NCBI GenBank assembly: GCA_030041095.1
Contig: JASHON010000134.1
Location: 1 to 60,958 of the forward strand
Direction of reading: 5' to 3'
Length of the DNA stretch: 60,958 bases
Origin: Terriglobia bacterium
GTDB lineage: Bacteria; Acidobacteriota; Terriglobia; UBA7540
The position numbers and the translations under genes are program-made. Below the pieces are notes generated by a model. The model searched no databases and was not told where the DNA came from. It worked only from the letters and a program-made list of their open reading frames with translations. Below are positions 53,063-60,958 of the stretch, piece by piece (position 1 is the first letter of the stretch; every line of letters starts with the position of its first letter).

Positions 53063-54433
53063 CTAGCGCCCGGCGCCGCGCGGCGGATGAACAAGTTCAG
53101 GGAAAACGCTCCGGGCTTCAGCCGGAGTCATGTTCTGCGGAAGCAGCGAACGGTAGAGTACGCCGCCGATTCCTGCCGCGTGCGGGCCGAACATCTCACG
53201 CCCGCCACGCAGCATCACGACGACGACGTACCGCGGATTCCGCTGCTCGGAGAAGGAAAGAAACCAGCCCATTCTTCCACCATCTTCACTGCACGTACCC
53301 GTCTTGCCGAAAACGTCTTCAAACGGATTATAAGCCAGCCGCGAGGTTCCGTAGAGTACTGAAGCCGCCATGCCTTCTCTGACTTCAGAAATATACGGAG
53401 CAAGTCCCGTGAGCCGCTCTCTTACCTCGGGCTTAAAGTTGGCGATCTCCTCCGGCGTGCGCGGCCATTGAAGCCAGTAAAGCGTTCCGCCGTTGGCTAT
53501 GGCTGAAGCCAGTGCAGCCACCTGGAGCGGCGTCTGATCGATCCCAGTCCCGAAACTTGTCAATCGGCCCACGCCACCTATACCCGGAGGCGGCGGGGCA
53601 GACGGGAAAACGCCCGGAGACTCGTCTGGAATGTCGAGCGCGGCCCGCTGGCCATATCCAAGCAGTTTGGCGTACTGCTCCACGCGTTCGAATCCCAGCA
53701 TCTCTCCCACGCGCGCAAAGTAGCGGTTATCCGAATGAGCCAACGCGACAGTCATGTCAATCGGCCTGCCGGACATTCCGATAAGCCTGGTGTGAAGCGT
53801 GACAACTCCGTCTTTCAGCCCGGCAAGCGCCACCATGGGCTTGATGGTGGAACAAGGAACGTAGCCGCGGGTCAATGCGAGATCCTGGTTTACGAAGGCC
53901 AGGATGCGGCCGGTAACCGGGTCCACAACCAGGATGCTTCCGTTCAAATCACCAAGAGCTTTTATCGCCGCAGCGCGAATGTATGGATTCTGCCCCTCGA
54001 TGTCATCACCGAACTCAGGATCCCGATTGATCGAGTTTACGCTCCACGGACTCCACCGCCGCAAGCGATGGTACGGCCGGCGGACTACCGTATGATACGC
54101 GACGCGGCGAATCCGCAGCCGGCGGTAGGGGCCCCTGCGCCGCGCGTAGTGATGAATAACCGGGTGACGCGCGCTTGCCAGTCGAGTGCGGGGACGGTAC
54201 GCCACTCGCCGCGAGGTGCGGCGAACCGGGCGCTTGTGATAGGTTGATCCGCGATTGACGCGATGATGCGCCACGGCTCCGTGCACCTCAACTTGGTGGG
54301 AAGTGGATGGCGGGGACGAAAGCGTACCGGTTGCGGTGGTTGGCGAGCTTTGTGCAGCGGCGACTTGCACGCCCACACCCACGGTCATGCCGGCAATCAG
54401 GATGCTGATCGCCAGAGCGGAAGGCTTTCTCAC
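53063..54433 (-). CDS. Penicillin-binding transpeptidase-domain protein with an arginine-rich linker
   Basis: A 456-residue periplasmic protein. Residues 1-28 are a signal peptide (ALAISILIAGMTVGVGVQVAAA). Residues 51-127 have about 24 Arg and 9 His and no acidic residue (for example RRTSRRVAYRPRTRL). The transpeptidase domain follows: SxxK at 195-198 (CSTIKPM), SDN at 234-236 (AHSDNRYF) and KTG at 377-379 (GKTGTCSED). No glycosyltransferase domain is present, so it is a class B-like or beta-lactam-sensor-like enzyme. The GTG at 54433 is chosen since GGAGGGG lies 9 nt upstream; an ATG at 54451 overlaps that site. Confidence 0.88.
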   Translation of the reverse strand: MRKPSALAISILIAGMTVGVGVQVAAAQSSPTTATGTLSSPPSTSHQVEVHGAVAHHRVNRGSTYHKRPVRRTSRRVAYRPRTRLASARHPVIHHYARRRGPYRRLRIRRVAYHTVVRRPYHRLRRWSPWSVNSINRDPEFGDDIEGQNPYIRAAAIKALGDLNGSILVVDPVTGRILAFVNQDLALTRGYVPCSTIKPMVALAGLKDGVVTLHTRLIGMSGRPIDMTVALAHSDNRYFARVGEMLGFERVEQYAKLLGYGQRAALDIPDESPGVFPSAPPPPGIGGVGRLTSFGTGIDQTPLQVAALASAIANGGTLYWLQWPRTPEEIANFKPEVRERLTGLAPYISEVREGMAASVLYGTSRLAYNPFEDVFGKTGTCSEDGGRMGWFLSFSEQRNPRYVVVVMLRGGREMFGPHAAGIGGVLYRSLLPQNMTPAEARSVFPELVHPPRGAGR

Positions 54434-54624
54434 GTGCACGTACCCCTCCATTTTATTGTCTTACGCGAATGTTTCGCGCGGCCTTGGCGCAAAACCGCTT
54501 GGACCCCACCGGCCCATTCGAATCGCCCAAGCCGAATGAATACAGGATGATGCGGAGTCCGCTGCAACTCCGACGAGCCGTTTTCCACGGCGCCCTCCCC
54601 AAAATCAACCGCACAGGGCAGTCG

Positions 54625-55674
54625 CTACTTTTTGCCGCTGCGCGCCGCCACGGCCTCTTGCTCCGTTTGCTCGCGCGGCAGGGTTAGAGCTTTTCGGACC
54701 TCATCCTCGAGCCTGGACCGCAGGCCGGGGTTATCTTTCAAAGTACGGCACGCATTATCGCGTCCCTGGCCAATGCGCTCACCGCCGAAGGAAAACCAAG
54801 AACCACTCTTCTCGAGAATGCTCAACGCGGCGGCAAGGTCAATCAAATCCCCTTCTTTCGAGATTCCTTCCCCATAAAGTATATCAAACTCCGCTTCGCG
54901 GAACGGCGCGGCCATCTTGTTCTTGACGATTTTCGCCCTGACGCGGTTCCCAACCACGCGATCACCGTCCTTGATGGACGCGACGCGGCGAATATCCACG
55001 CGAACCGAGGAGTAGAACTTCAGCGCCCGCCCGCCCGTTGTAGTTTCCGGACTCCCAAACATCACGCCGATTTTCTCGCGGATCTGGTTAATGAAGATGA
55101 GGCAGGTCTTCGACTTGGAGACAACGCCGGTGAGTTTCCGCAAGGCTTGAGACATGAGGCGGGCCTGAAGGCCGGGCATCGCGTCTCCCATATCACCATC
55201 GAGCTCTGCCTTGGGCACGAGCGCCGCCACCGAATCAATCACCAGCACGTCGACAGCGTTGGACCGCACCAGAGCTTCCGTAATCTCAAGCGCCTGCTCG
55301 CCGTAATCGGGTTGGGAGACCAACAGGTTGTCTATGTCCACACCCAACCTCCTGGCATAGCTAGCGTCGAGCGCGTGCTCGGCATCTACGAAAGCAGCCA
55401 TGCCGCCGCGCTTTTGCGCCTCCGCCACAACGTGCAGAGCCAGCGTGGTTTTGCCGCTCGATTCAGGGCCGTACATTTCCACCACGCGACCTCGAGGCAT
55501 TCCCCCAATCCCCAGGGCCGCATCGAAGGAAAGCGCTCCGGTCGGAATCACTTCGACCGCAACCAGGGCTTCTCGCGAACCGAGCCGCATGATTGATCCC
55601 TTGCCGAACTGCTTCTCAATCTGACCAAGTGCGACATCAAGCGCCCGGGTTCGTTCCGATCGGTCGTCGGCCAT
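54625..55674 (-). CDS. recA: Recombinase A
   Basis: A 349-residue RecA. Walker [10 protein letters not shown] (69-77), then [20 protein letters not shown], Walker [53 protein letters not shown] and [18 protein letters not shown] are all intact. The C-terminal tail is unusually short on acidic residues ([15 protein letters not shown]), whereas many bacteria have an acidic tail. AGGAAAG lies 9 nt before the ATG. No LexA box was recognised. Confidence 0.97.
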   Translation of the reverse strand: MADDRSERTRALDVALGQIEKQFGKGSIMRLGSREALVAVEVIPTGALSFDAALGIGGMPRGRVVEMYGPESSGKTTLALHVVAEAQKRGGMAAFVDAEHALDASYARRLGVDIDNLLVSQPDYGEQALEITEALVRSNAVDVLVIDSVAALVPKAELDGDMGDAMPGLQARLMSQALRKLTGVVSKSKTCLIFINQIREKIGVMFGSPETTTGGRALKFYSSVRVDIRRVASIKDGDRVVGNRVRAKIVKNKMAAPFREAEFDILYGEGISKEGDLIDLAAALSILEKSGSWFSFGGERIGQGRDNACRTLKDNPGLRSRLEDEVRKALTLPREQTEQEAVAARSGKK

Positions 55675-55800
55675 AAACAACTTTCCTCACTATGTACTTA
55701 ATCGGCAGATTTTCGTCCGCCTCTACTCTATCATAGCGGACGCAGAAGCAAGCGCAGCAAGCCCTTTGGCGGATGCAGAATATTAGAATTTAGTCTCCAG

Positions 55801-56691
55801 TTAATCCGCCCCGTTCACTACTTGGAACGGAATCTGGCGTTCCGTTTCCAGTCTCAGGCCCTCCGGAGTGACCCGATAAACCGCTTCGTATCCCGGCGGG
55901 AGTTGGTTCTGTTCGACCGCCTGAACGTACTCAGGTTCCTTGAGGTAACGAAGTGTGACGGTCTGGGGTGTGACAGCGATCTTGCCGTCGTAAAGATCAG
56001 GTCTTTCCCAAAGATCCTTCAGCGTTTTTCCGTCGAAAGAGTACAAAATGGCAGTGAGGCGCGGCTGGCTCTGACCGTGCATCGAGCCGAAAATGATGAA
56101 GCGGAAGTCACCGTGTGCGCCTGGCTGAAGGAAAGCGTAATGAAGGTCGGTTTGCGGCACGAAGTCTGTCTCCGCTACTTTCGTGGTCTCTGTCGCCCGG
56201 TGCTCGTAAAGAGCGAATGCGTTAACGGTATCAAACCGGGTCCAGCCAAGCGTATACCCGGCGCCGATCAGTTCCTTGTCCTGCCACTTGCGTACGAAGA
56301 CTGAAGGCTCGCCGTACCATGGATAGTGAAGTTTTGAAAGATAGTTTTCGAGCTGCATCCGCACCTGAACATCGAGTCCGTAAGCCGCTTCCGGGTTCCA
56401 GGGGGCCTTCCCGTTCAGCCACTTTGTGAGTGCGCCAAAGACAAGCGTTTCGATCTTGCCGGGAATATCTCCTGCCTCGTAGTAAGGGACCCCGTAAAGC
56501 TGCCTTGCCAGGGAATTGACCTGATTGGGCAGAGACTGAGCCTCAGCGGCCGGGGCTTTCTTATGCCTCGCGGGGATCGGCCGGGCGCAGAGGCACACTT
56601 GATGCCAGCCTGCCGGAGTGGCGGCCAGAACCGCCAGGCAGGCAATCCAGGTCAAGTGTCCTGGACGGATCGTGGGCATGGTCAATCTCAT
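55801..56691 (-). CDS. Exported protein of unknown function
   Basis: A 296-residue protein with a signal-like segment (IACLAVLAATPAGWHQVCLC) near residue 15-34 and otherwise a soluble, Tyr/Trp-rich domain (LARQLYGVPYYEAGDIPGKI, YGLDVQVRMQLENYLSKLHY, DFRFIIFGSMHGQSQPRLTA). I do not recognise the family. The ATG at 56691 has GGAG 10 nt upstream; an ATG at 56679 is possible. It is divergent from adenosine deaminase. Confidence 0.6.
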   Translation of the reverse strand: MRLTMPTIRPGHLTWIACLAVLAATPAGWHQVCLCARPIPARHKKAPAAEAQSLPNQVNSLARQLYGVPYYEAGDIPGKIETLVFGALTKWLNGKAPWNPEAAYGLDVQVRMQLENYLSKLHYPWYGEPSVFVRKWQDKELIGAGYTLGWTRFDTVNAFALYEHRATETTKVAETDFVPQTDLHYAFLQPGAHGDFRFIIFGSMHGQSQPRLTAILYSFDGKTLKDLWERPDLYDGKIAVTPQTVTLRYLKEPEYVQAVEQNQLPPGYEAVYRVTPEGLRLETERQIPFQVVNGAD

Positions 56692-56813
56692 TGTAATCGA
56701 CTCCGGCAAACGTGCAAGGGCATCAGCGCCAAAATCGCAGCTTGTTCATCGCAGCCGCTCTTCCGGGTTACCATTTTGCCGATTCCAAGCTCCAATAATG
56801 CTAGAATCCAGGC

Positions 56814-57869
56814 GTGAGGCCACCCAAACAGCCAGGTATTTTATACGGCGAGTCGAATTCTTCGATCGAATCATTTATCCGCGCGCTCCCAAAAGTGGAA
56901 CTGCACGTGCATCTCGAAGGGAGCATCGACCCCAAGACACTGCGCGAGCTTGCGGCCAGCAAAGGGCGCCTGCAGGAAAAGACCGAAGCCTGGATCCAGC
57001 AGCAATCGGCAAGGCAGTTTCGCTATCGCTCGCTTCCTAACTTCCTTGAAGCGTTCAAGCTGGTTACGCTGCTCCTTGACTCTCCGTCGGATTACGCTCT
57101 GGCCACAAAGCGGCTGATCGAGCGGCTGGCGGCCCAGCGCGTCCGCTATGCGGAAATTACACTTTCGACGGGCGTCATACTGTGGAAGAAACAGCAGGTG
57201 CCCGCTATTTTTGAGGCCATACTCGCAGCCGCCAAAGAGGCCACGAAGGCTCATAGCGTGCACGTCCGCTGGATCTTCGACGCCGTGCGCCACTTTGGTC
57301 CCGATCACGCCCGCGAAGTCCTCGGATGGTCCCGAATCTTCCGGGATGACGGCGTAGTCGCATTCGGCCTGGGTGGTGACGAGGAGCGTGGGCCCGCGGA
57401 ATGGTTTAGGGATGTTTACGCGGAAGCAAAGGACCTGGGCTTGCACCGAACTGCCCACGCCGGCGAAACCGGTGGGCCGGAGAGCATCCGCAAGGCTGTC
57501 GAGCTGCTCAACGCCGAGCGTATCGGCCACGGATTGACGGCCGTGCGTGATCCACAAGTGATGGACTTGCTTCGCCGGCGTCGCGTCCCGCTAGAAGTCT
57601 GTATCACGAGCAATGTCGCCACAGGCCTCGTGGCCTCCGTTGAAGAGCATCCGCTGCCTCGATTCCTCGAAGCTGGCATTCCGGTGACGCTGAATTCTGA
57701 TGATCCCGCCTTGTTTCGGGTGAACCTGGAAGAAGAGTTGATCCTCGCTGCAAAGACCTTCAGCCTTTCTCCTGCGATTCTCACCCGCATGATGCGAAAC
57801 ACCGTCCAAGTGTCTTTCTGCCCGGACGGCGAAAAACGTGCGCTTCTCGCCGATTTGCCTTCTGTCTAA
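56814..57869 (+). CDS. add: Adenosine deaminase-family protein
   Basis: A 351-residue metal-dependent TIM-barrel deaminase. Motifs: KVELHVHLEGSI (metal His pair), HRTAHAGETGGPESI (catalytic Glu), RIGHGLTAV (metal His) and TLNSDDPALF (metal Asp). It converts adenosine to inosine. The related 6-aminodeoxyfutalosine deaminases have the same motifs and cannot be excluded without context; no menaquinone genes are nearby. The start is GTG at 56814 with no strong ribosome-binding site. Confidence 0.88.
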   Translation: MRPPKQPGILYGESNSSIESFIRALPKVELHVHLEGSIDPKTLRELAASKGRLQEKTEAWIQQQSARQFRYRSLPNFLEAFKLVTLLLDSPSDYALATKRLIERLAAQRVRYAEITLSTGVILWKKQQVPAIFEAILAAAKEATKAHSVHVRWIFDAVRHFGPDHAREVLGWSRIFRDDGVVAFGLGGDEERGPAEWFRDVYAEAKDLGLHRTAHAGETGGPESIRKAVELLNAERIGHGLTAVRDPQVMDLLRRRRVPLEVCITSNVATGLVASVEEHPLPRFLEAGIPVTLNSDDPALFRVNLEEELILAAKTFSLSPAILTRMMRNTVQVSFCPDGEKRALLADLPSV

Positions 57870-57941
57870 TGTTGAGATGCCGAGCGGTCGAAGATTACCT
57901 GAGAGACCATCATAACTCCTCCGGGAGAAGAGTGCTCGCCT

Positions 57942-59225
57942 ATGAACGCTCCCACTTCCTGTGACGTGAGCCCCGAGCTCACCGGCGATGCCGGTACGCG
58001 TGTGCGCCATTCCTCGCCGGCGCGGTTTGTGGCCCGCCAGCCTATTCTTGACCGTAGCCAGCGAACCTTTGGGTACGAACTCCTCTTCCGCACCACGGCG
58101 GAAAGCCTGTTTAGCGCCGAGAGCTCGGACACGGCCACCAAACTCTTGTTGGATAACGTGTTCCTGCTGGGCTTAGACACCGTTTCTGACGGCCACCCCG
58201 TGTTCATGAACTGCACGCGAAATATCCTGACCGGCGGCATGGCTGCTTTATTGCCCTCTGAACGGGTAGTCCTGGAGGTGCTTGAGACCGTCGACCCGGA
58301 TGATGGCGTGGTGCAAGCTTGTGTCGATCTCAAAGCCGCAGGTTACCGGCTGGCCTTGGATGATTTTACACTGGCCCAGTTTCCTCACCCCTTGCTCCCT
58401 CTCGCCGACTTTGTGAAGGTCGACTTCCGCTTGAATACAACCAGCGAAAGGGGCGAGCTTGCCCGTCAACTGGGTTCGAAAGGAGTTCACCTGGTTGCTG
58501 AAAAGGTTGAAACACAGGAAGACTTTGAGGCTGCCCTCAGAATGGGGTATCAATATTGCCAGGGATTTTTCTTCGCTAAGCCCAAAATGATGACGGCCCG
58601 TGCCGTCCCTGCGTTTAAGCTAAATTTACTTCGGATCATGCGCGAAGTGTGCCAGCCGGATTTTGACGCCTCACGGCTCGAGAGCACCATCAAAGCTGAG
58701 ACGTCGGTTTGTTTTCGCCTGCTGAATTATCTGAATACTTATGCATTCTCCTTCCGCTCCGAAATCACCTCCATACGCCACGCTTTGGCGCTGCTCGGGG
58801 AGAGCAAGGTGCGCCAATGGCTGTGCCTGGTGGTTGAGACCGCCATGGGCCAGGACAAGCCGTCCGAACTGGTCGTCACCTGCCTGATTCGCGCGCGATG
58901 CTGCGAGCAGCTTGCGAAATCGGCCGGCATGCCGGTCTTCGAAACCGATCTTTTTTTAACCGGGATGCTATCGGCCATTGACGCCATCCTCGACAGGCCG
59001 TTGGAGGAGATCCTGAACGAACTGAATGTCTCCCACTGCATTCGTTCTGCATTGATCGAAAGCAAAGGGCCTTTGCATCCCTTGATTGCTGCCGTGCTTG
59101 CTCTGGAGACAGGCGATTGGGGGGAGATGAGTGAAATGACTCTCCGAGCCCATCTGCCTGAGCGAGACCTAATGGATGTTTACGCCAAATCGCTTGAGTG
59201 GGCCCAAACCGTCTTCCGGATGTAA
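57942..59225 (+). CDS. EAL-HDOD two-domain signalling protein (YuxH-type)
   Basis: A 427-residue protein with an EAL-like domain (about 30-220) and a C-terminal HDOD domain (about 220-420, LESTIKAETSVCFRLLNYLN, then AFSFRSEITSIRHALALLGE). In the EAL part the motif reads YELLFR instead of EALLR, but MNCTR (Asn), VLEVLETV (Glu), LALDDFTLAQ (Asp-Asp), FVKVDF (Lys), LVAEKVET (Glu) and CQGFFF (Gln) remain. The usual members lack c-di-GMP hydrolysis and act as regulators of motility. No helix is predicted in the membrane. ATG start at 57942. Confidence 0.88.
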   Translation: MNAPTSCDVSPELTGDAGTRVRHSSPARFVARQPILDRSQRTFGYELLFRTTAESLFSAESSDTATKLLLDNVFLLGLDTVSDGHPVFMNCTRNILTGGMAALLPSERVVLEVLETVDPDDGVVQACVDLKAAGYRLALDDFTLAQFPHPLLPLADFVKVDFRLNTTSERGELARQLGSKGVHLVAEKVETQEDFEAALRMGYQYCQGFFFAKPKMMTARAVPAFKLNLLRIMREVCQPDFDASRLESTIKAETSVCFRLLNYLNTYAFSFRSEITSIRHALALLGESKVRQWLCLVVETAMGQDKPSELVVTCLIRARCCEQLAKSAGMPVFETDLFLTGMLSAIDAILDRPLEEILNELNVSHCIRSALIESKGPLHPLIAAVLALETGDWGEMSEMTLRAHLPERDLMDVYAKSLEWAQTVFRM

Positions 59226-59298
59226 TCTCCGCCTCAGCCCACAAGACTGACATGCGTGCCCTCCGTGCAAGTGTGTGCTACGCTCGACGGAGCAGTGA

Positions 59299-60315
59299 GT
59301 GAAAGCCGCGTGTGGAACGGGCGAGCACATGAATATCGGAAGCAAATGGACGGAAGTCGCCCGAGCACTCGAACGGCTACTCCAGCAGCGCCATTCGTAC
59401 GAGGATGTTATCCGCGACAGCCATTGGGCTGAAGGCCCGATTTACGTAGTCAGTGAGACTGCTTCGCGCGGGGCAGGCTGTTTGACGGTGCGAGCACTCG
59501 AGTGGCTCCTGGGCTGGCTCGCTGTCCTGCGAGGGGCTGAAGAATTCTGCGCTTATTCACTGCCTATGCTCCGCCCGCGCAGTGTCCTTCTTGCGGTCAC
59601 GCCTGAAGGTAAAGATGCGTCTGTGCTTGATTCTGTGCGCCGTGCCGCCCGGCGCGGTGTGGTGTGTTACGCCCTCACGCGCGATCCGGATAGCCCGATC
59701 TCTCGTGCCGCCCGCGGCAACTTCACTTTGCCGGCGTGTGACGAAGGGCTTTCCGCGCCGTTCAGCACATTCTTGGAGGAAACGGCGCTCGCTTATATTT
59801 CGTTCCTCGCGGCGCGACTCTACAATCCTCGCCATCCCGAGCTTGAGGCCCTGGAAAAGGGGTTCGCGGAACTGCCGGCACAGCTCGAGTGGATTTCCCT
59901 TCAGCTTCCTGATGCCCTTCGTTCGCTCCTTGGGCGACTGAAGGGTTTTGACCGAGTGGCCTTTTGCGGCGAAGGATTTCACCACGACGCGACTCTCCTG
60001 GCAGCGCGCTTGGCGCTCGGGCTCGGCTGGCCCGGTCTGCGCGTGGACTATCCTTGCGCTTTTATGCGTCCCGATAGCCGCCAAGCAATTGTCTTGGTGT
60101 CGGGATCGAGCTGCAAAACCAAGAAGACCGCTCTCTCCGTCTCAGAAAGCCTGAGGAAACGGAAGATGCCCGTGTTTTCTATAACCGACCATAATGATCA
60201 CCAGCTCGCAGAAGCTTCCGACCTCGCCATTATTCTGCCGCCCAGTGCTGAATTGACTGGATCGCTGCTGGCTCTTGCTTGCCTCGATTGGCTGGTTCTC
60301 GATCTTGCATCGTGA
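59299..60315 (+). CDS. Tandem SIS-domain (sugar isomerase-like) protein
   Basis: A 338-residue protein with two SIS folds, one at about 45-155 (PIYVVSETASRGAGCLTVRA, RSVLLAVTPEGKDASVLDSVRR) and one at about 210-330 (RVAFCGEGFHHDATLLAARL, QAIVLVSGSSCKTKKTALSVSE, PVFSITDHNDHQLAEASDLA). This is the architecture of the isomerase half of GlmS and of AgaS/FrlB-like deaminases. The first domain lacks the usual Ser/Thr-rich loop, so catalytic capacity is uncertain. GTG at 59299 has GGAG 6 nt upstream; ATG 59329 is an alternative. No amino-sugar catabolic genes are nearby. Confidence 0.75.
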   Translation: MKAACGTGEHMNIGSKWTEVARALERLLQQRHSYEDVIRDSHWAEGPIYVVSETASRGAGCLTVRALEWLLGWLAVLRGAEEFCAYSLPMLRPRSVLLAVTPEGKDASVLDSVRRAARRGVVCYALTRDPDSPISRAARGNFTLPACDEGLSAPFSTFLEETALAYISFLAARLYNPRHPELEALEKGFAELPAQLEWISLQLPDALRSLLGRLKGFDRVAFCGEGFHHDATLLAARLALGLGWPGLRVDYPCAFMRPDSRQAIVLVSGSSCKTKKTALSVSESLRKRKMPVFSITDHNDHQLAEASDLAIILPPSAELTGSLLALACLDWLVLDLAS

Positions 60316-60333
60316 GGCTCATGACGCATGGGT

Positions 60334-60339
60334 TATAAT
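60334..60339 (+). promoter_or_regulatory. Candidate -10 box before the cysteine synthase-like gene
   Basis: A perfect TATAAT lies 30 bp before the ATG. No -35 box at 16-18 bp is evident (TTGCAT is 23 bp upstream), so this is tentative. Confidence 0.3.
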
Positions 60340-60368
60340 CATCCGTTCCCCTGACGCGGATTATTGCC

Positions 60369-60958
60369 ATGCGCTATAACAACATTCTCGAAGCCATCGG
60401 GCACACTCCCCTCATCAGGCTGAACCGTATTCCCACGGATTGGCGGGCCGAAGTGTGGGCCAAGTGTGACTATCTGAATCCGGGCGGCAGCGTCAAAGAC
60501 CGGATCGGCGTGGCCATGGTGGACGAGGCGGAACGCAAGGGATGGCTAAAGCCTGGTGGAACGCTGGTGGAGGGGACGTCGGGAAATACGGGCATGGGCC
60601 TGGCATTGGTCGCTGCCGTGCGCGGCTACAAGGCCATTTTCACCATGGCGGATAAACAATCCCGCGAAAAAGTGGACACGCTCAAGGCGCTCGGCGCCGA
60701 CGTGATTGTTTGCCCGACCGCTGTAGTTCCCGAAGATCCCCGGAGCTATCATTCGGCGGTGAACAAGCTGGCCAGCGACATCCCGAATGCGTATCATCCG
60801 GATCAATATCACAACCCCGCAAACCCCGAAATTCACTACAAAACGACTGGGCCTGAAATTTGGGAAGACACCGAGGGCCGCGTCACTCATTTTGTGGCGG
60901 GCATGGGCACGGGTGGAACAATAACTGGAATTGGCCGTTTCCTTAAAGAAAAGAATCC
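60369..60958 (+). CDS. PLP-dependent cysteine synthase/cystathionine beta-synthase, N-terminal part (cut by window edge)
   Basis: An open frame of at least 196 residues from ATG 60369 that runs off the right edge. It starts [23 protein letters not shown]-binding Lys is in [11 protein letters not shown]. The phosphate or substrate loop is [12 protein letters not shown]. Later [16 protein letters not shown] is the cofactor phosphate loop. [23 protein letters not shown] is nearer to cystathionine beta-synthase/CysM-like proteins than to CysK. It would make cysteine from O-acetylserine, or cystathionine from serine and homocysteine. The C-terminal half, including any CBS domains, is outside the window. 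Confidence 0.92.
   Translation, partial: MRYNNILEAIGHTPLIRLNRIPTDWRAEVWAKCDYLNPGGSVKDRIGVAMVDEAERKGWLKPGGTLVEGTSGNTGMGLALVAAVRGYKAIFTMADKQSREKVDTLKALGADVIVCPTAVVPEDPRSYHSAVNKLASDIPNAYHPDQYHNPANPEIHYKTTGPEIWEDTEGRVTHFVAGMGTGGTITGIGRFLKEKN

Noticed and set aside
1-60958. tRNA, rRNA, CRISPR arrays, phage or plasmid genes
   Set aside because: None seen by eye in the gaps; short structured RNAs could be missed without a covariance search.

Overview
The window looks like chromosomal DNA of a GC-rich Gram-negative bacterium, most likely an Acidobacteriota (Acidobacteriia-like) member. This is inferred from four things: the start of an ADOP-type ABC permease next to a PadR repressor at the left edge, a DUF6677-type membrane protein, outer-membrane lipoproteins (Pal/OmpA type), and intergenic repeats that spell 'SERSEES' when translated. 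I see no phage, plasmid, integrase, transposase, CRISPR array, rRNA or tRNA. Most of the window is dense, ordinary housekeeping and catabolic genes. About 46 genes are intact or cut by the window edge, and there is at least one clear pseudogene.

Layout. 1-1590: ADOP permease start, PadR repressor, CPBP-type membrane protein. 1.8-9 kb: amino-acid use, with 1-pyrroline-5-carboxylate dehydrogenase, proline dehydrogenase and an APC permease, then a Tat-exported aspartylglucosaminidase and a second APC permease. 9-19.2 kb (minus): heparinase II/III protein, asparagine synthase-like amidotransferase, gamma-carbonic anhydrase-like protein, hisS, aspS, mutL. 19.3-24.4 kb: glmM, a TrbI/VirB10-like exported protein, an HTH protein, a Gfo/Idh/MocA oxidoreductase, a PP2C phosphatase. 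24.6-30 kb: uvrA overlapping a zinc alcohol dehydrogenase gene, and a quinone oxidoreductase. 29.85-30.95 kb: a 1.1 kb repeat-filled gap. 31-34.2 kb: Pal-like lipoprotein, glutaryl-CoA dehydrogenase, macro-domain protein, pabA/trpG-type amidotransferase.

34.3-48.2 kb is a sugar-catabolic island. kdgK-eda (2-keto-3-deoxygluconate to pyruvate plus glyceraldehyde-3-phosphate) faces a dapA-like/SDR/GntR operon. A LacI regulator is divergent from a Tat-exported GH127 beta-L-arabinofuranosidase, araB, araD and a sodium/solute symporter, with an exported aldose epimerase at the end. Together they would free L-arabinose from polymers outside the cytoplasm, import it and turn it into xylulose-5-phosphate. 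The isomerase step (araA) is not encoded here.

48.2-61 kb: a decayed TPR gene, a 59-residue membrane protein with a DUF6677-like protein, a YncE/phosphoesterase lipoprotein, a penicillin-binding transpeptidase with a very arginine-rich linker, recA, adenosine deaminase, an EAL-HDOD protein, a tandem-SIS protein and the start of a cysteine synthase/cystathionine beta-synthase gene cut by the right edge.

The most unusual non-coding signals are dispersed palindromic repeats: a MITE-like element with 25-bp inverted ends, a 'SERSEES' family, and hairpins that supply the last codons and stop codons of hisS and aspS. I found no convincing new multi-gene system. The best leads are these repeats, the arginine-rich linker in the transpeptidase, the lysine-rich insertion in UvrA, and a Tat-leader remnant in front of araB.
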